Shown here: piece after piece, positions 34,645-43,881 of the stretch
Position numbering within the stretch: the first letter of the stretch is position 1
Layout of the letters: each line of letters starts with the position of its first letter
NCBI RefSeq assembly: GCF_023072595.1
Contig: NZ_JALLGK010000010.1
Coordinates: forward strand, 124,001 to 188,000
Length of the DNA: 64,000 bases
Direction of reading: 5' to 3'
Origin: Streptomyces sp. XM4193
GTDB lineage: Bacteria > Actinomycetota > Actinomycetes > Streptomycetales > Streptomycetaceae
The notes under the pieces: model-generated
What the model was told of the DNA's origin: nothing
Database searches by the model: none
The model's input: the letters and a program-made list of their open reading frames with translations, nothing else
Made by a program: the position numbers and the translations under genes

Positions 34645-35081
34645 CGGCGTCACTCGCTCCGTCCTCATCGGTTGAGGGGACCTTAATGACCTGCGTGAAC
34701 CGCCGTCAGTACATCTGAGGGGAAATTGAGCATAACGATCCCGTCACACGTCAACACGCTACGTAAAGGACCCGACCGGCAGCGTACCGGCCGGATAACG
34801 GAAGAACCCCAGGTGGGCGCAGAAGTCTTGACGCGACTGGCCCCCGTGAGCGTGGATGCGTAATCTGCGGCGCCGTACAACGACAGAGCCCGAAGGGCTC
34901 CCGAAGTGCACGGACGCAGGCGGGAAGCGGGTCCGGTGGGTGCTCACGGGCCCGGTTGCCCGAGGTCGACGCGGTCGGCACGGGCTCTCACGGGGGTCGG
35001 CTCGCAGACAGGGAGCCGACGGCGCACGGCACTGCCGGAATCGGCGGCACCCGTCGCCGCACAGTACGGAAGGAAGGTCCT
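34645..35081. promoter_or_regulatory. Divergent control region between gluA and gluR
   Basis: 437 bp without a gene. On the minus strand TTGACG (34754-34749) and TATGCT (34734-34729) look like promoter elements but are only 14 bp apart, shorter than usual. On the plus strand TTGACG at 34828-34833 precedes TGGATG at 34853-34858. GGAAGGAAGG lies just before gluR. ACCGGC/GCCGGT-type inverted repeats around 34780-34795 are candidate binding sites for GluR, unproven. Confidence 0.4.
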
Positions 35082-35792
35082 ATGCGGCTTCTGCTGGTCG
35101 AGGACGACACACATGTCGCCGCCGCCCTCACCGCCGTACTGGGGCGGCACGGCTACACCGTGGTGCACGCGGGCAGCGGCGAGGAGGCCATGCAGGCGCT
35201 GCTGCCGATCGCCGGCTGCACACCGTTCTCCGTCGTCCTGCTGGACCTGGGACTGCCCGACCAGGACGGCTTCGAGGTCTGCGGACGCATCCGCCGCCAC
35301 AGCAGCATCCCGGTGATCATGGTCACCGCCAGGGCGGACGTGCGATCCCGCATCCACGGCCTCAATCTCGGGGCCGACGACTACGTGGTGAAGCCCTACG
35401 ACACCGGCGAGCTGCTGGCCCGCATCCACGCGGTGAGCCGCAGGCACCCCGTCGACGATCTGCCCGAGCAGCCCGGCGAGGACCGGCCCGGACGCGGCGT
35501 ACTGCACTTCGGCACCGTCGCCGTCGACCTGGACACCCGGCGGGTGCAGGTCGACGGGGAACTGGTCTCGCTGACCCGCAAGGAGTTCGACCTGCTCGCG
35601 CTGCTCGCCGGACGCCCGGGCGTGGTCTGCCGCAGGGAGCAGATCATCAGCGAGGTCTGGCAGACGAGTTGGGAGGGCACCGGCCGGACGCTGGAGGTCC
35701 ATGTCGCCTCGCTGCGCTCCAAGCTGGGGCTGCCCCATCTGATCGAGACGGTGCGCGGCGTGGGGTACCGGCTGATCGACCCGGCAGGGTGA
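35082..35792 (+). CDS. gluR: OmpR/PhoB-family response regulator GluR
   Basis: 236 residues from ATG at 35082, preceded by GGAAGGAAGG. The receiver domain starts MRLLLVEDDTHVAAAL, has the phospho-acceptor Asp in VVLLDLGLPD and the conserved Lys in VVKPYD. The C-terminal winged helix includes LTRKEFDLLALLAGRPG and ETVRGVGYRL. It is divergent from gluABCD and followed by its kinase. In Streptomyces coelicolor the orthologous pair controls glutamate uptake; transfer of that role here rests on the shared arrangement. Confidence 0.93.
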   Translation: MRLLLVEDDTHVAAALTAVLGRHGYTVVHAGSGEEAMQALLPIAGCTPFSVVLLDLGLPDQDGFEVCGRIRRHSSIPVIMVTARADVRSRIHGLNLGADDYVVKPYDTGELLARIHAVSRRHPVDDLPEQPGEDRPGRGVLHFGTVAVDLDTRRVQVDGELVSLTRKEFDLLALLAGRPGVVCRREQIISEVWQTSWEGTGRTLEVHVASLRSKLGLPHLIETVRGVGYRLIDPAG

Positions 35793-35989
35793 CCGTGCCC
35801 CGGCGGCGGGTGGGCCCCGGCGGCGGGGCTCCGGGCCTTCGGGCCGGGGCTTCGGGACGGCTTGAGCGTGCGGGCATCGGTCAACCGGACAGCCTCGCGA
35901 ACGACAGGACCGCCGCGTGAACGGCAGGATCGGTCGGTGGTGGCGGACAGCCCGTCGCCCAGCGGTCCCGCGTCGACTACGGTCATCCG

Positions 35990-37408
35990 GTGCGCGCCCG
36001 CCTTCTGCCCCTGCTGATCCTGCTCTTCGCCGGTGTCCTGCTGGCGCTCGGCTTCCCGCTGGCGATGAGCATGGCGGCCACCGAGCAGCAACGGGTGGTG
36101 ATCGACCGGATCGACGACACCACGCGCTTCGCCTCGTTGGCCCAGTTCGTCACCGTGCCGCCCTCCGGCAGCAGCGATCCCAGGCGTCCCAGCTCCGAAC
36201 GCAACGAGCGGCTCTCCGCCCTCACCAGCGAACTCAGCCGCTACCACCAGCTGTACGGCATCCGCGCGGGTGTCTTCTACCGCGACGGGACGGTGATGGC
36301 GGCCTCGCCCGGCGACTGGCGGCTGCCCGAACAGGGCGAGGGCACGCAGGCGTTCAACGAGGCGCTGGCGGGGCGGCGGAGCCAGGACCCGGCGCAGGTC
36401 TGGCCGTGGCAGGACCGGCGCATAGCGGTCGCCTCCCCCGTGGTGCGGGACGGGGACGTGGTGGCCGTCGTGCTGACCGACTCCCCCACCGACCAGCTCC
36501 GTTCCCAGATCCTGCGCCACTGGCTGCCACTGGCGCTCGGCGAGGCGTTCGCCATGCTCTGCGCCGTGGGCGCGGCCGTACAGCTCACCCGCTGGGTGCT
36601 CCGTCCGGTCGGCGTGCTGGACAAGGCGGCCCACGACATCGCCACCGACCAGCTCGCCGCCAGGGTCGTCGCCTCCGAGGGGCCGCCGGAGCTGCGCCGC
36701 CTGGCGCGTTCCTTCAACGAGATGGCCGGCCACGTCGAGGAGATCATGGAGCAGCAGCGGGCGTTCGTCGCGGACGCCTCGCACCAACTACGCAACCCGC
36801 TCGCCGCGCTGCTGCTGCGCATCGAACTGCTCGGACTCGAACTCCCGCCGGGCAGCGAGGAGTTCGCCTCGGTGGAGGCCGAGGGCAAACGTCTGGCCCG
36901 GGTGCTCGACGATCTGCTCGGCCTCGCGCTGGCCGAGCACAGCCGGCCCGATCTGCGCCTGACCGACGTCGGTGCCCTCGCCGCCGAACGCGTAGACGCC
37001 TGGCGGGTCCTGGCCGAGCAGCGCGACATCACTCTGCGCACCTCGGGAAACAGTGCCGTCACCGCCTGGGTGGACCCGGTGGGCCTCTCCAGCGCGCTGG
37101 ACGCCGTGGTCGACAACGCGCTGAAGTTCACCCCCGCCGGCGAGACCGTCACGGTCTCGGTCTCCCCGGAGCGCGAACAGGTGACCATCGTGGTGGCCGA
37201 CGGCGGGCCGGGGCTCACCGAGGACGAGCTGGCACGGGTGGGCGACCGCTTCTGGCGCAGCGGCCGGCACCAGAACGTCAAGGGGTCGGGTCTCGGGCTG
37301 TCCATCACCAAGGCCCTGCTTGCAGCGGGCGGCGGAACGCTGGCGGTGGAGCCGAACCGGCCGCACGGCCTGCGCGTGGTGCTGGTGGTCCCCCGCAACT
37401 CGTCCTAG
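35990..37408 (+). CDS. gluK: Sensor histidine kinase GluK
   Basis: 472 residues from GTG at 35990, 197 bp after gluR. Two membrane helices (about residues 4-28 and 178-200) bracket a periplasmic domain of roughly 150 residues. A HAMP-like linker follows, then the H-box FVADASHQLRNPLAAL and the ATP-binding boxes N (DNALKFTP), G1 (DGGPGL) and G2 (GSGLGLSI). The extracytoplasmic domain is the likely ligand sensor, with glutamate suggested by the adjoining transporter. Confidence 0.92.
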   Translation: MRARLLPLLILLFAGVLLALGFPLAMSMAATEQQRVVIDRIDDTTRFASLAQFVTVPPSGSSDPRRPSSERNERLSALTSELSRYHQLYGIRAGVFYRDGTVMAASPGDWRLPEQGEGTQAFNEALAGRRSQDPAQVWPWQDRRIAVASPVVRDGDVVAVVLTDSPTDQLRSQILRHWLPLALGEAFAMLCAVGAAVQLTRWVLRPVGVLDKAAHDIATDQLAARVVASEGPPELRRLARSFNEMAGHVEEIMEQQRAFVADASHQLRNPLAALLLRIELLGLELPPGSEEFASVEAEGKRLARVLDDLLGLALAEHSRPDLRLTDVGALAAERVDAWRVLAEQRDITLRTSGNSAVTAWVDPVGLSSALDAVVDNALKFTPAGETVTVSVSPEREQVTIVVADGGPGLTEDELARVGDRFWRSGRHQNVKGSGLGLSITKALLAAGGGTLAVEPNRPHGLRVVLVVPRNSS

Positions 37409-37523
37409 CGGTACGGCGATCGGGCACTCCGCCGGGTGAGGGGGGACATCGCCGGTCCGTCGCACCGCACGCGGGGCGGCGGGCACCTCCCGGAGTGAGA
37501 GGCCCCGCCGCGCCGCGACCGGT

Positions 37524-40500
37524 TCAGCGGGAGAGGCGGAGGGTGAGGATCTGGAACGGTCGGAGCGTCACCCGCACCCCCTCGTAGCCGGAGACGACCG
37601 CCTCGGCGTCCTCCTCCCTGGGCCGTTCCAACAGATCGACGGCGGTGACCGAGGTGACGGGGAAGCCCGGCGTCAGCGCTGCGACGGCGCGACCGCCGTA
37701 CGACTCGTACAGACGCAGCACCACGTCGCCGCTCCGGTCCTCGGCGAGCTTCACCGAGGCGACCACGATCTGCTCGCTGTCGACGGTGACCAGCGGCGCC
37801 ACCTCCCGCTCGCCGCGCACCGTGCGCTCGGGGAGGTTCATCCGGTGGCCCTCGCGCACCGCGTCCCCGATGCAGGCGCCCGGGACTAGCGCGTAGCGCA
37901 GCACATGGGTGCCGTGGTCGGTCTCCGGATCGGGGTAGCGGGGAGCGCGCAGCAACGAGAGCCGCACCGTGGTCGTCTGCCCGCCGTCCCGGCGCACGTC
38001 GCGGGTGACGTCGTGACCGTAGGTGGAGTCGTTGACGAGCGCCGCGCCCCAGCCGGGCTCCTCGACATGCAGGAAGCGGTGCGCACAGATCTCGAACTTC
38101 GCGGTCTCCCACGAGGTGTTGGTGTGGGTGGGCCGGAAGACGTGCCCGAACTGGGTTTCCGAGGCCGACCTGTCCGCCTTCACATCCAGCGGGAAGGCGG
38201 CCTTGAGGAACTTCTCCGTCTCCTGCCAGTCCGCCTCGACCTCGCAGTCCAGCCGCGGCGACCCACCGGCCAGCGTCAGCCGCTGAACGAGCGTGGAGCT
38301 TCCGTACTCCCGGTGGACGGTGACGGTGGCGCTGTCGTCGGCGGCCTCGACGGTGAGCGCGGTGTGATCGGTCAGGTCGGTGACGCTGTGGCGGTAGAAG
38401 GCGTCGACGTCCCAGGCGTCCCAGAGGTTGGGGAAGTCGGGGTGGATCTGCAGGAGGTTCGCGGCGCTGCCCGGCGCCACCGCCTCCCGGCCGGACGCCA
38501 GGTCCCGCACGGAGACCACCAGTCCGCGGCCGTCGATCTCCACCCGGATCAGCTCGTTGGCGAGGATGTGGCCGCCGCCCGGACGCTCGTGGCAGCCGAC
38601 CGGCCCGGCCGGCGCTGCTTCCCGGGCCCCGCCAGCCGGTACACCGTGACGGGAGTGCGGCGCGGCGTTGAAGACGAGGGAGCGGTCGCCGGTGCCCGCG
38701 AGCGCCTGCTGCGCCGCGAGCGTGAGAGCGGTCAGCTCCTTCTGCAGCCGCGCATAGGTCTCCCTCGCCTCCCGGTGCACCCAGGCGATGGAGGTCCCCG
38801 GCAGGATGTCGTGGAACTGGTGGAGCAGCACCGTCTTCCAGATCCGGTCGAACTCCGCGTACGGATAGCCGTATCCGCTCACCCGCACCGCCGCGGTCGC
38901 TGCCCAGAGCTCGGCCTCGCGCAGCATCGACTCGCTGCGCCGGTTGCCCTGCTTGGTCCTGGCCTGCGAGGTGTACGTGCCGCGGTGCAGTTCGAGGTAG
39001 AGCTCACCGCTCCACACGGGAGCGTCCCGGTACTCGGCGTGCGCCTGCTCGAAGAAGGCGGACGGCTTCTCGATCTCCACCCGGGGCGAGCCCTCCAGGT
39101 CCTTGAGACGGGCAGCCCTGGCGAGCATCTCCCTGGTCGGCCCGCCACCGCCGTCCCCGAAGCCGAATGGCGCCAGCGAGCGCGAACCCGCGCCCTTCTC
39201 CCGGTAGTTGCGCGCCGCGTGCGCCATCTCCCGCCCGCTGAGGTCCGAGTTGTAGGTGTCGACCGGCGGGAAGTGGGTGAAGACCCTGGTGCCGTCGATG
39301 CCCTCCCACCAGAAGGTGTGGTGCGGGAACTTGTTGGTCTGGCTCCAGGAGATCTTCTGCGTCAGGAACCAGTCGGCGCCCGCGAGCTTCACGATCTGCG
39401 GCATCGCCGCCGTGTAGCCGAAGGAGTCCGGCAGCCACACCTCCCGGGTTTCGATCCCGAACTCCTCCAGGAAGAACTTCTTGCCGTACACGAACTGACG
39501 GACCATCGCCTCGCCGCCGACCATGTTGGTGTCGGACTCGACCCACATGCCCCCGACCGGTACGAACTGCCCGCCCGCCACCTTCTCCCGCACCCGCGCG
39601 TACACCTCGGGGCGGTGCTCCTTGATCCAGTCCAACTGCTGTGCCTGCGACATCGCGAAGACCAGCTCGGGGTGGTCGCCCATCAGATTGACCATGTTGG
39701 AGGCGGTCCTGGCGACCTTGCGGACCGTCTCGCGCAACGGCCACAGCCATGCCGAGTCGATGTGCGCGTGGCCGACCGCGCTGACGCGGTGCGCGGAGGC
39801 GCGTGCGGGTGCAGCGAGCACACCTGCCAGCTGCGCCCGGGCACCGGCCGCGGTTCCCGCGACGTCACCGAGGTCGACCGCGTCCAGAGCGCGTTCCACC
39901 GCACGCAGGACCTCCCACCGCCGGGCGTCCTCGACGGGCAGTGCGTGCATCAGACCACCGAGGACCTCCAGGTCCTGGACGAGCTCCCACACCTCGCTCT
40001 CGAAGACAGCGAGCTCCACGCGGTTCAGCCGGTAGAGCGGGCGGTCGCTCGCGGTCAGCCGGTCTCCCTCACGGGTGGGCCGCTGCACGTTGAGGATCGG
40101 ATTCGCCGCGGCCTCGACGTAGAACTCGAGCTCGCCACCGGGCGGGACGTCCGGGAAGCGCACCCAGTCGTTGCGCGGATTGAGCGCCTTGACCGCCTCG
40201 CCGTCCGCCCGGTAGACGAGCCCCTCGCACTGGAAGCCGGGCATGCTCCGCTCGAACCCGAGGTCGACCACGGCCTCCACCGTGCGATCCGCCCAGTCGG
40301 CCGGCACGCGGCCGCTGACCCTGAACCAGGTGGTGCCCCAGGCCGGCCCCCACTCCTGGCCGACAGCGGCACTCACGTACTCGGCGGCCAGCCCTTCGGC
40401 CACCGGCACCGGCTCCCCTGGCGCGTCCCAACGGGCGACGGCGAGCGGTTGCGGAGAACTGTGGACGGCGGGCTTGATCCGCTCCTCCAGGACGCGGCGC

Positions 40501-40535
40501 AGGCGGTCCTCAACGATATGGCGATCGTCATGCAT
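37524..40535 (-). CDS. Alpha-mannosidase, glycoside hydrolase family 38
   Basis: 1003 residues from ATG at 40535, with GGAG nine bases upstream; the frame stays open to 40907 but that part is low-complexity and lacks similarity. The GH38 zinc-site block GHAHIDSAWLWPLRE and the nucleophile Asp in VWLPDSFGYTAAMPQ are intact. The long C-terminal beta domain is present. No signal peptide is seen, so it is probably cytoplasmic and processes mannosides or N-glycan fragments taken up by the cell. It is convergent with gluK and shares its strand with a GH5-like gene. Confidence 0.94.
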   Translation of the reverse strand: MHDDRHIVEDRLRRVLEERIKPAVHSSPQPLAVARWDAPGEPVPVAEGLAAEYVSAAVGQEWGPAWGTTWFRVSGRVPADWADRTVEAVVDLGFERSMPGFQCEGLVYRADGEAVKALNPRNDWVRFPDVPPGGELEFYVEAAANPILNVQRPTREGDRLTASDRPLYRLNRVELAVFESEVWELVQDLEVLGGLMHALPVEDARRWEVLRAVERALDAVDLGDVAGTAAGARAQLAGVLAAPARASAHRVSAVGHAHIDSAWLWPLRETVRKVARTASNMVNLMGDHPELVFAMSQAQQLDWIKEHRPEVYARVREKVAGGQFVPVGGMWVESDTNMVGGEAMVRQFVYGKKFFLEEFGIETREVWLPDSFGYTAAMPQIVKLAGADWFLTQKISWSQTNKFPHHTFWWEGIDGTRVFTHFPPVDTYNSDLSGREMAHAARNYREKGAGSRSLAPFGFGDGGGGPTREMLARAARLKDLEGSPRVEIEKPSAFFEQAHAEYRDAPVWSGELYLELHRGTYTSQARTKQGNRRSESMLREAELWAATAAVRVSGYGYPYAEFDRIWKTVLLHQFHDILPGTSIAWVHREARETYARLQKELTALTLAAQQALAGTGDRSLVFNAAPHSRHGVPAGGAREAAPAGPVGCHERPGGGHILANELIRVEIDGRGLVVSVRDLASGREAVAPGSAANLLQIHPDFPNLWDAWDVDAFYRHSVTDLTDHTALTVEAADDSATVTVHREYGSSTLVQRLTLAGGSPRLDCEVEADWQETEKFLKAAFPLDVKADRSASETQFGHVFRPTHTNTSWETAKFEICAHRFLHVEEPGWGAALVNDSTYGHDVTRDVRRDGGQTTTVRLSLLRAPRYPDPETDHGTHVLRYALVPGACIGDAVREGHRMNLPERTVRGEREVAPLVTVDSEQIVVASVKLAEDRSGDVVLRLYESYGGRAVAALTPGFPVTSVTAVDLLERPREEDAEAVVSGYEGVRVTLRPFQILTLRLSR

Positions 40536-40691
40536 GGTGTGCGGCTCCGTTGACGCGTGTGCGCGGGCAGGGGGTTGGGGTGGATGGCGTGGTTCGGGGC
40601 GGAGGTCCTCGGGAGGGGTGCGGCGGAGGTCGGGGAAGGGCAGGTCGGGGCGGTCGGGGAAGGGCGCGGTCGTGGCGGATTCGGAGTGGGC

Positions 40692-40712
40692 GGGGTGGAT
40701 GGGGTGGGTGGG
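40692..40712 (+). other. Potential G-quadruplex motif upstream of the GH38 gene
   Basis: Four G-runs (GGGG, GGGG, GGG, GGG) are separated by TGGAT, T and T within 21 bases on the plus strand, which is the template strand for the mannosidase transcript. It is about 157 bp upstream of its start codon. Confidence 0.6.
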
Positions 40713-40970
40713 TCCGGCGGGTGTGGGCCGGGTCCGTGTCGTTCGTGGCGGTCCGGGCCGGGAGGCCTGCGGAGTGCGGGGTGCGGGGTGCGGGAAGAGC
40801 GGCGCGGACAGTGCGGTGAGCGGGTGCAGCGCGGTGGGCACGGACAGTGCGGTGTGCGGTGGGGTGCAGTGTGCAGATGTGGTGCGGCCTCCGTCAGGCC
40901 TTACCACTGACGCTCCCCCGCAATCGTCCGAAGGAGAACGAGCGGCAAACCGGCTCCCGTGCGCACACCC

Positions 40971-41007
40971 GGTCCGAAGTGCGCCTCGCCGAGCCGGACT
41001 TCGGACC
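40971..41007 (-). terminator. Hairpin downstream of the GH5-like gene
   Basis: Perfect 10-bp arms GGTCCGAAGT (40971-40980) and ACTTCGGACC (40998-41007) flank a 17-nt loop, about 240 bp past the stop at 41245. Confidence 0.55.
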
Positions 41008-41244
41008 TTCCGCTGCCGACTCGGCGCTCATCTCCTCGAAGAGCCTGGCGACCGGAGGGGCCCGGACCCACCGCGTCCCTCCTCCCACCGGCCCGCGCGC
41101 AGTCTTCGAACTGGCACCTCGCAGGAGCAACGGGCCCGTCAAGCCGTCGAAGCCCCGAGCAGCAGCCACCTGGGGCAGGCCGCCCCGGACCGACCACCCG
41201 GCGGGCCGTCTCATCCCCCTGCGGCGCCAACGCCGGGTCAGAGG

Positions 41245-42543
41245 TCAGCCCGCTCTGTTGACCTCGTCCGGCCGGACCACCTCGACGATTCCGCGCTGCG
41301 AGAGATGTGTCGGGTCCGCCGCACGCCCGGCGAGCACCGCGGTGGGACGTACGCCCTGTGCCGCCAGCACCGCCCACGCCTCGTAGAACTCGCCTCCGGG
41401 CGCTGTGGTGGAACGCGCGGGGGCGTACTCCTCGCCGCCGACGTCCAGCACCAGCGCCGTGCGCCGCGCACGCGGCGCGGGTGGATCGGCCCGCAGCGCG
41501 GCGGTGAACTCGGCGACGGCATCGGCGAGCGGCTTGCGCGCCCGTTCGGACGTGAGCAGGCCGAGGTCGTACTCCAGCTCGGGAAAGTCTCCCAGCGAGC
41601 GGGGCACGTCGTGGGAACACCACCAGGTGGCTGCCCGTACGTCCTCGCAGTCCCAGGCGTTCCGCAGGGTCTCCACGGCGAACTCCGCGGCAGAGGCCGG
41701 CGGGATCAGAGGCGCGGGCGCGCCCACCTCCTGGAGCCAGACCGGACGTCCCGGCTCCGCCCACGCCTTGGTGAGCTCGATCTGGTACGCGGCGTGGTGC
41801 AGGGTCGCCGCGCCGTCACGTCCGTGGCGCTGCGCGGTGCCGTTGAAGACCCAGGAATGCACCACGCTCGCCCCGCCCAGCCTCGCGACCTGGGCCGGCG
41901 TGAACGGATGGTCGTCGCGGAACCAGACGGCGTCGTACGCCCCGTGGACGTGCAAGCGGCCCGGAGCGGCCTCCTCGCACACGGCGAGCAGACGCTCCAG
42001 CCAGGCGGTCGCCTGGTCGGGGGTGCAGAGATCGGGATCCGGGTGCGGTGGCCCGGAGAACTGGTTGACCTCGTTGCCCAGCGTCATGCCGAGGAAGTTC
42101 GGCCGGTCCGCCAACGCCGAGGCCAGCGTGTGCAGATAGCGCGCCTCCGCCTCGACGACCTCGGGATGGGTGAACATGCTGCGTCGATGCCAGCTGTGCA
42201 GCCAGGACGGCACGAAATCGAAGCTGGACAGATGTCCCTGCAGAGCGTCGACGCAGACGTCCAGGCCGCGTTCGGCCGCCGCGTCGACCAGTGCGCACAG
42301 CTGCTCCACCGCGCGGGGCCGGATGAGTGTGCGGTTGGGCTGGAAGACCGGCCAGAGCGGAAAGACCCGCACATGGTCCAGCCCGAGAGCCGCCAGGGAG
42401 TCGAAGTCCCACCGCACGGAGTCGAGTTCGAAGTCGAGCCAGTGGTGGAACCAGCCGTTGGTCGGGGTGTAGTTGGCGCCCATCCGCGCCCCGCGACGCC
42501 CGAAGGGCCCCGCGGCGTGCTGCTCGGCCGTCCTGTTCGACAT
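41245..42543 (-). CDS. Glycoside hydrolase family 5-like enzyme (mannanase/mannosidase type)
   Basis: 432 residues from ATG at 42543 (AAAGGCGG upstream); the frame is open to 42924 without similarity. It begins with GANYTPTNGWFHHWLDFE, has the acid/base Glu in MTLGNEVNQFSG and the nucleophile Glu in WLQEVGAP, the two sites expected for a clan GH-A barrel. No signal peptide is visible, so the substrate is likely an intracellular oligosaccharide. It is beside a GH38 alpha-mannosidase on the same strand, which suggests a mannoside-degrading pair. Exact GH subfamily is uncertain. Confidence 0.85.
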   Translation of the reverse strand: MSNRTAEQHAAGPFGRRGARMGANYTPTNGWFHHWLDFELDSVRWDFDSLAALGLDHVRVFPLWPVFQPNRTLIRPRAVEQLCALVDAAAERGLDVCVDALQGHLSSFDFVPSWLHSWHRRSMFTHPEVVEAEARYLHTLASALADRPNFLGMTLGNEVNQFSGPPHPDPDLCTPDQATAWLERLLAVCEEAAPGRLHVHGAYDAVWFRDDHPFTPAQVARLGGASVVHSWVFNGTAQRHGRDGAATLHHAAYQIELTKAWAEPGRPVWLQEVGAPAPLIPPASAAEFAVETLRNAWDCEDVRAATWWCSHDVPRSLGDFPELEYDLGLLTSERARKPLADAVAEFTAALRADPPAPRARRTALVLDVGGEEYAPARSTTAPGGEFYEAWAVLAAQGVRPTAVLAGRAADPTHLSQRGIVEVVRPDEVNRAG

Positions 42544-42889
42544 GTTCGACACCGCCTTTCGTTCGACAGCGCGCCGGGCACACGCGGACGCGCTCTGTCT
42601 TCTTACGCTCGGCCGCAGGCCCGCTCCGCTGCCACGCAGACTCGTCGGCCCGGCCCGGCCCGTCCCGGCCCGTCCCGGCTCGGCTCGGCTCGGCTCGCTG
42701 CCCGCCTCGTCCTCGGGCCGCCCCGCTCCCGCTGCTGCCGCCGTACGCTGCCCCGCTGCTGCTCGTACGCGACCCCAACGGGGCCGCGCCTGAAGCCGAT
42801 CAGCCGCGCGTACGCGATGCCCGGCCGCCCGGACGAGCGCAGGGCCCGGACGAGCGCGAACGGGAGGCCGACAGCCGGGCGGGGCCCGG
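42544..42889. other. GH5 upstream spacer with short tandem repeats
   Basis: 346 bp. Four CGGCT pentamers (42676-42695) follow two CGGCCCGTCC decamers (42657-42676). No gene or clear promoter element was recognised. Confidence 0.6.
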
Positions 42890-43378
42890 TCAGCCCCGAA
42901 CCACCCGGCTTGCGGAGGACACACCCGTCAATCGCTCCCACACTCGTGTCATTGCGTGCACCAGGACCAGCGCGACGACCTGTATCGCCAGCGCGACCAG
43001 CGCATGGACCAGCCACGCGCCCGCCAGCGTCGGCCCGCCCCAGGCGTTGTCCAAGACGGAGTCCGCGGTGAAGGGGTGGCCGATCGCCTCGATGACGTCC
43101 GGGCGTATCGGATAGAGATAGCCCGAGATCCCCACGAACACCGCCAGGCCGACCGAGAACAGGGCCACCAGCGCGGGCACCAACGCGAGCAGCGCCCTCG
43201 GCACCGCCAAGCGGCCGGGACGGCCGGAAGTGCCGCGTCCCGCCAACGCTTTCACTGTCAACGGCAGGAGTGCCAGACCCCGTCGGGCGGTGCGCAGGGC
43301 GGTGCGCACCGCCGTGTACGCGGCACTGCGCAGCCGACCGCGCTCACGCGCATCAGGCTGTCGGTCGTCGGATTGCAT
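42890..43378 (-). CDS. Small membrane protein of unknown function
   Basis: 162 residues from ATG at 43378 with AGGAGG upstream. A basic N-terminal 50 residues is followed by a hydrophobic pair (ALVPALVALFSVGLAVFVG) and, after GYLYPIRPDVIEAIGHPF, a second membrane stretch (LVHALVALAIQVVALVLVHA). It resembles the membrane sensor part found at the start of some actinobacterial kinases, but no kinase domain follows. Function not recognised. Confidence 0.65.
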   Translation of the reverse strand: MQSDDRQPDARERGRLRSAAYTAVRTALRTARRGLALLPLTVKALAGRGTSGRPGRLAVPRALLALVPALVALFSVGLAVFVGISGYLYPIRPDVIEAIGHPFTADSVLDNAWGGPTLAGAWLVHALVALAIQVVALVLVHAMTRVWERLTGVSSASRVVRG

Positions 43379-43881
43379 GGTCCCGTCCTCCTCGGGTGAA
43401 CGGACGGCGGCCCGATGAGGCGGGGCTCCCCGCTTCACAGGAGACACCTCGGCCCCGAGGGTCGCCCTCCCCCTGTCGGCAACGGCCGCTGATCGACCGC
43501 CGCCGCACCGCCAACCCTCCGTCGACCGGACGCTGTCGCACCATGTGGCCAGCCCCCGTATCGCCGTGCGGCCCACCTCCTCCGGGCGGGCACCGGCCGT
43601 CGCCGCATCCCCACAGGCCGCGAGCAGCGTCTCCGTCCGACGAGGCGTCGGCGGCCCGCAGCACCCAGCGCACCGCTGCCAACCACCACCCGCCACGGAC
43701 CGCGTCTCGGGTCACCGCTCCACACAGCGGAGGTACCGCTCGGGCTGCGCAGAACGCGTCCCGAATACTGCGCACACGCCCGTGTCGCTCCCGCACGTGT
43801 CACTCGCGCCTCGCCTCCGCAACACGCATCGCCGAGCCCCGCCTCCGACTCGACGCGCCCAGTCGATGTGCGGTGGTACTG
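43379..43881. other. Spacer without a recognisable gene
   Basis: 503 bp between the membrane protein start and the PEP-mutase-like stop, both on the minus strand. Frames here are Arg/Gly/Pro-rich in every register and look like GC-rich noise. No clear terminator was seen. A decayed gene is possible but nothing identifies it. Confidence 0.5.

Larger units (their letters stand above)
40536..41244. other. Long GH38-GH5 spacer with G-rich, repeat-rich DNA
   Basis: 709 bp without a supported gene. The first 350 bases are strongly G-biased on the plus strand, with recurrent GCGGACAGTGCGGTG (40802-40855 area) and GGGTGCGG units. The second half contains the hairpin at 40971-41007. Open frames crossing it show no codon bias. 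It must hold the mannosidase promoter. Confidence 0.6.

Noticed and set aside
40901..41764. A 287-codon minus-strand frame across the GH5 end and its spacer
   Set aside because: Mostly in another register of the GH5 gene, Arg/Gly/Ala-rich, without a start site or known domain.
42890..43696. The long form of the small membrane protein gene
   Set aside because: The extra 106 codons are low-complexity and lie before a good AGGAGG-ATG at 43378.
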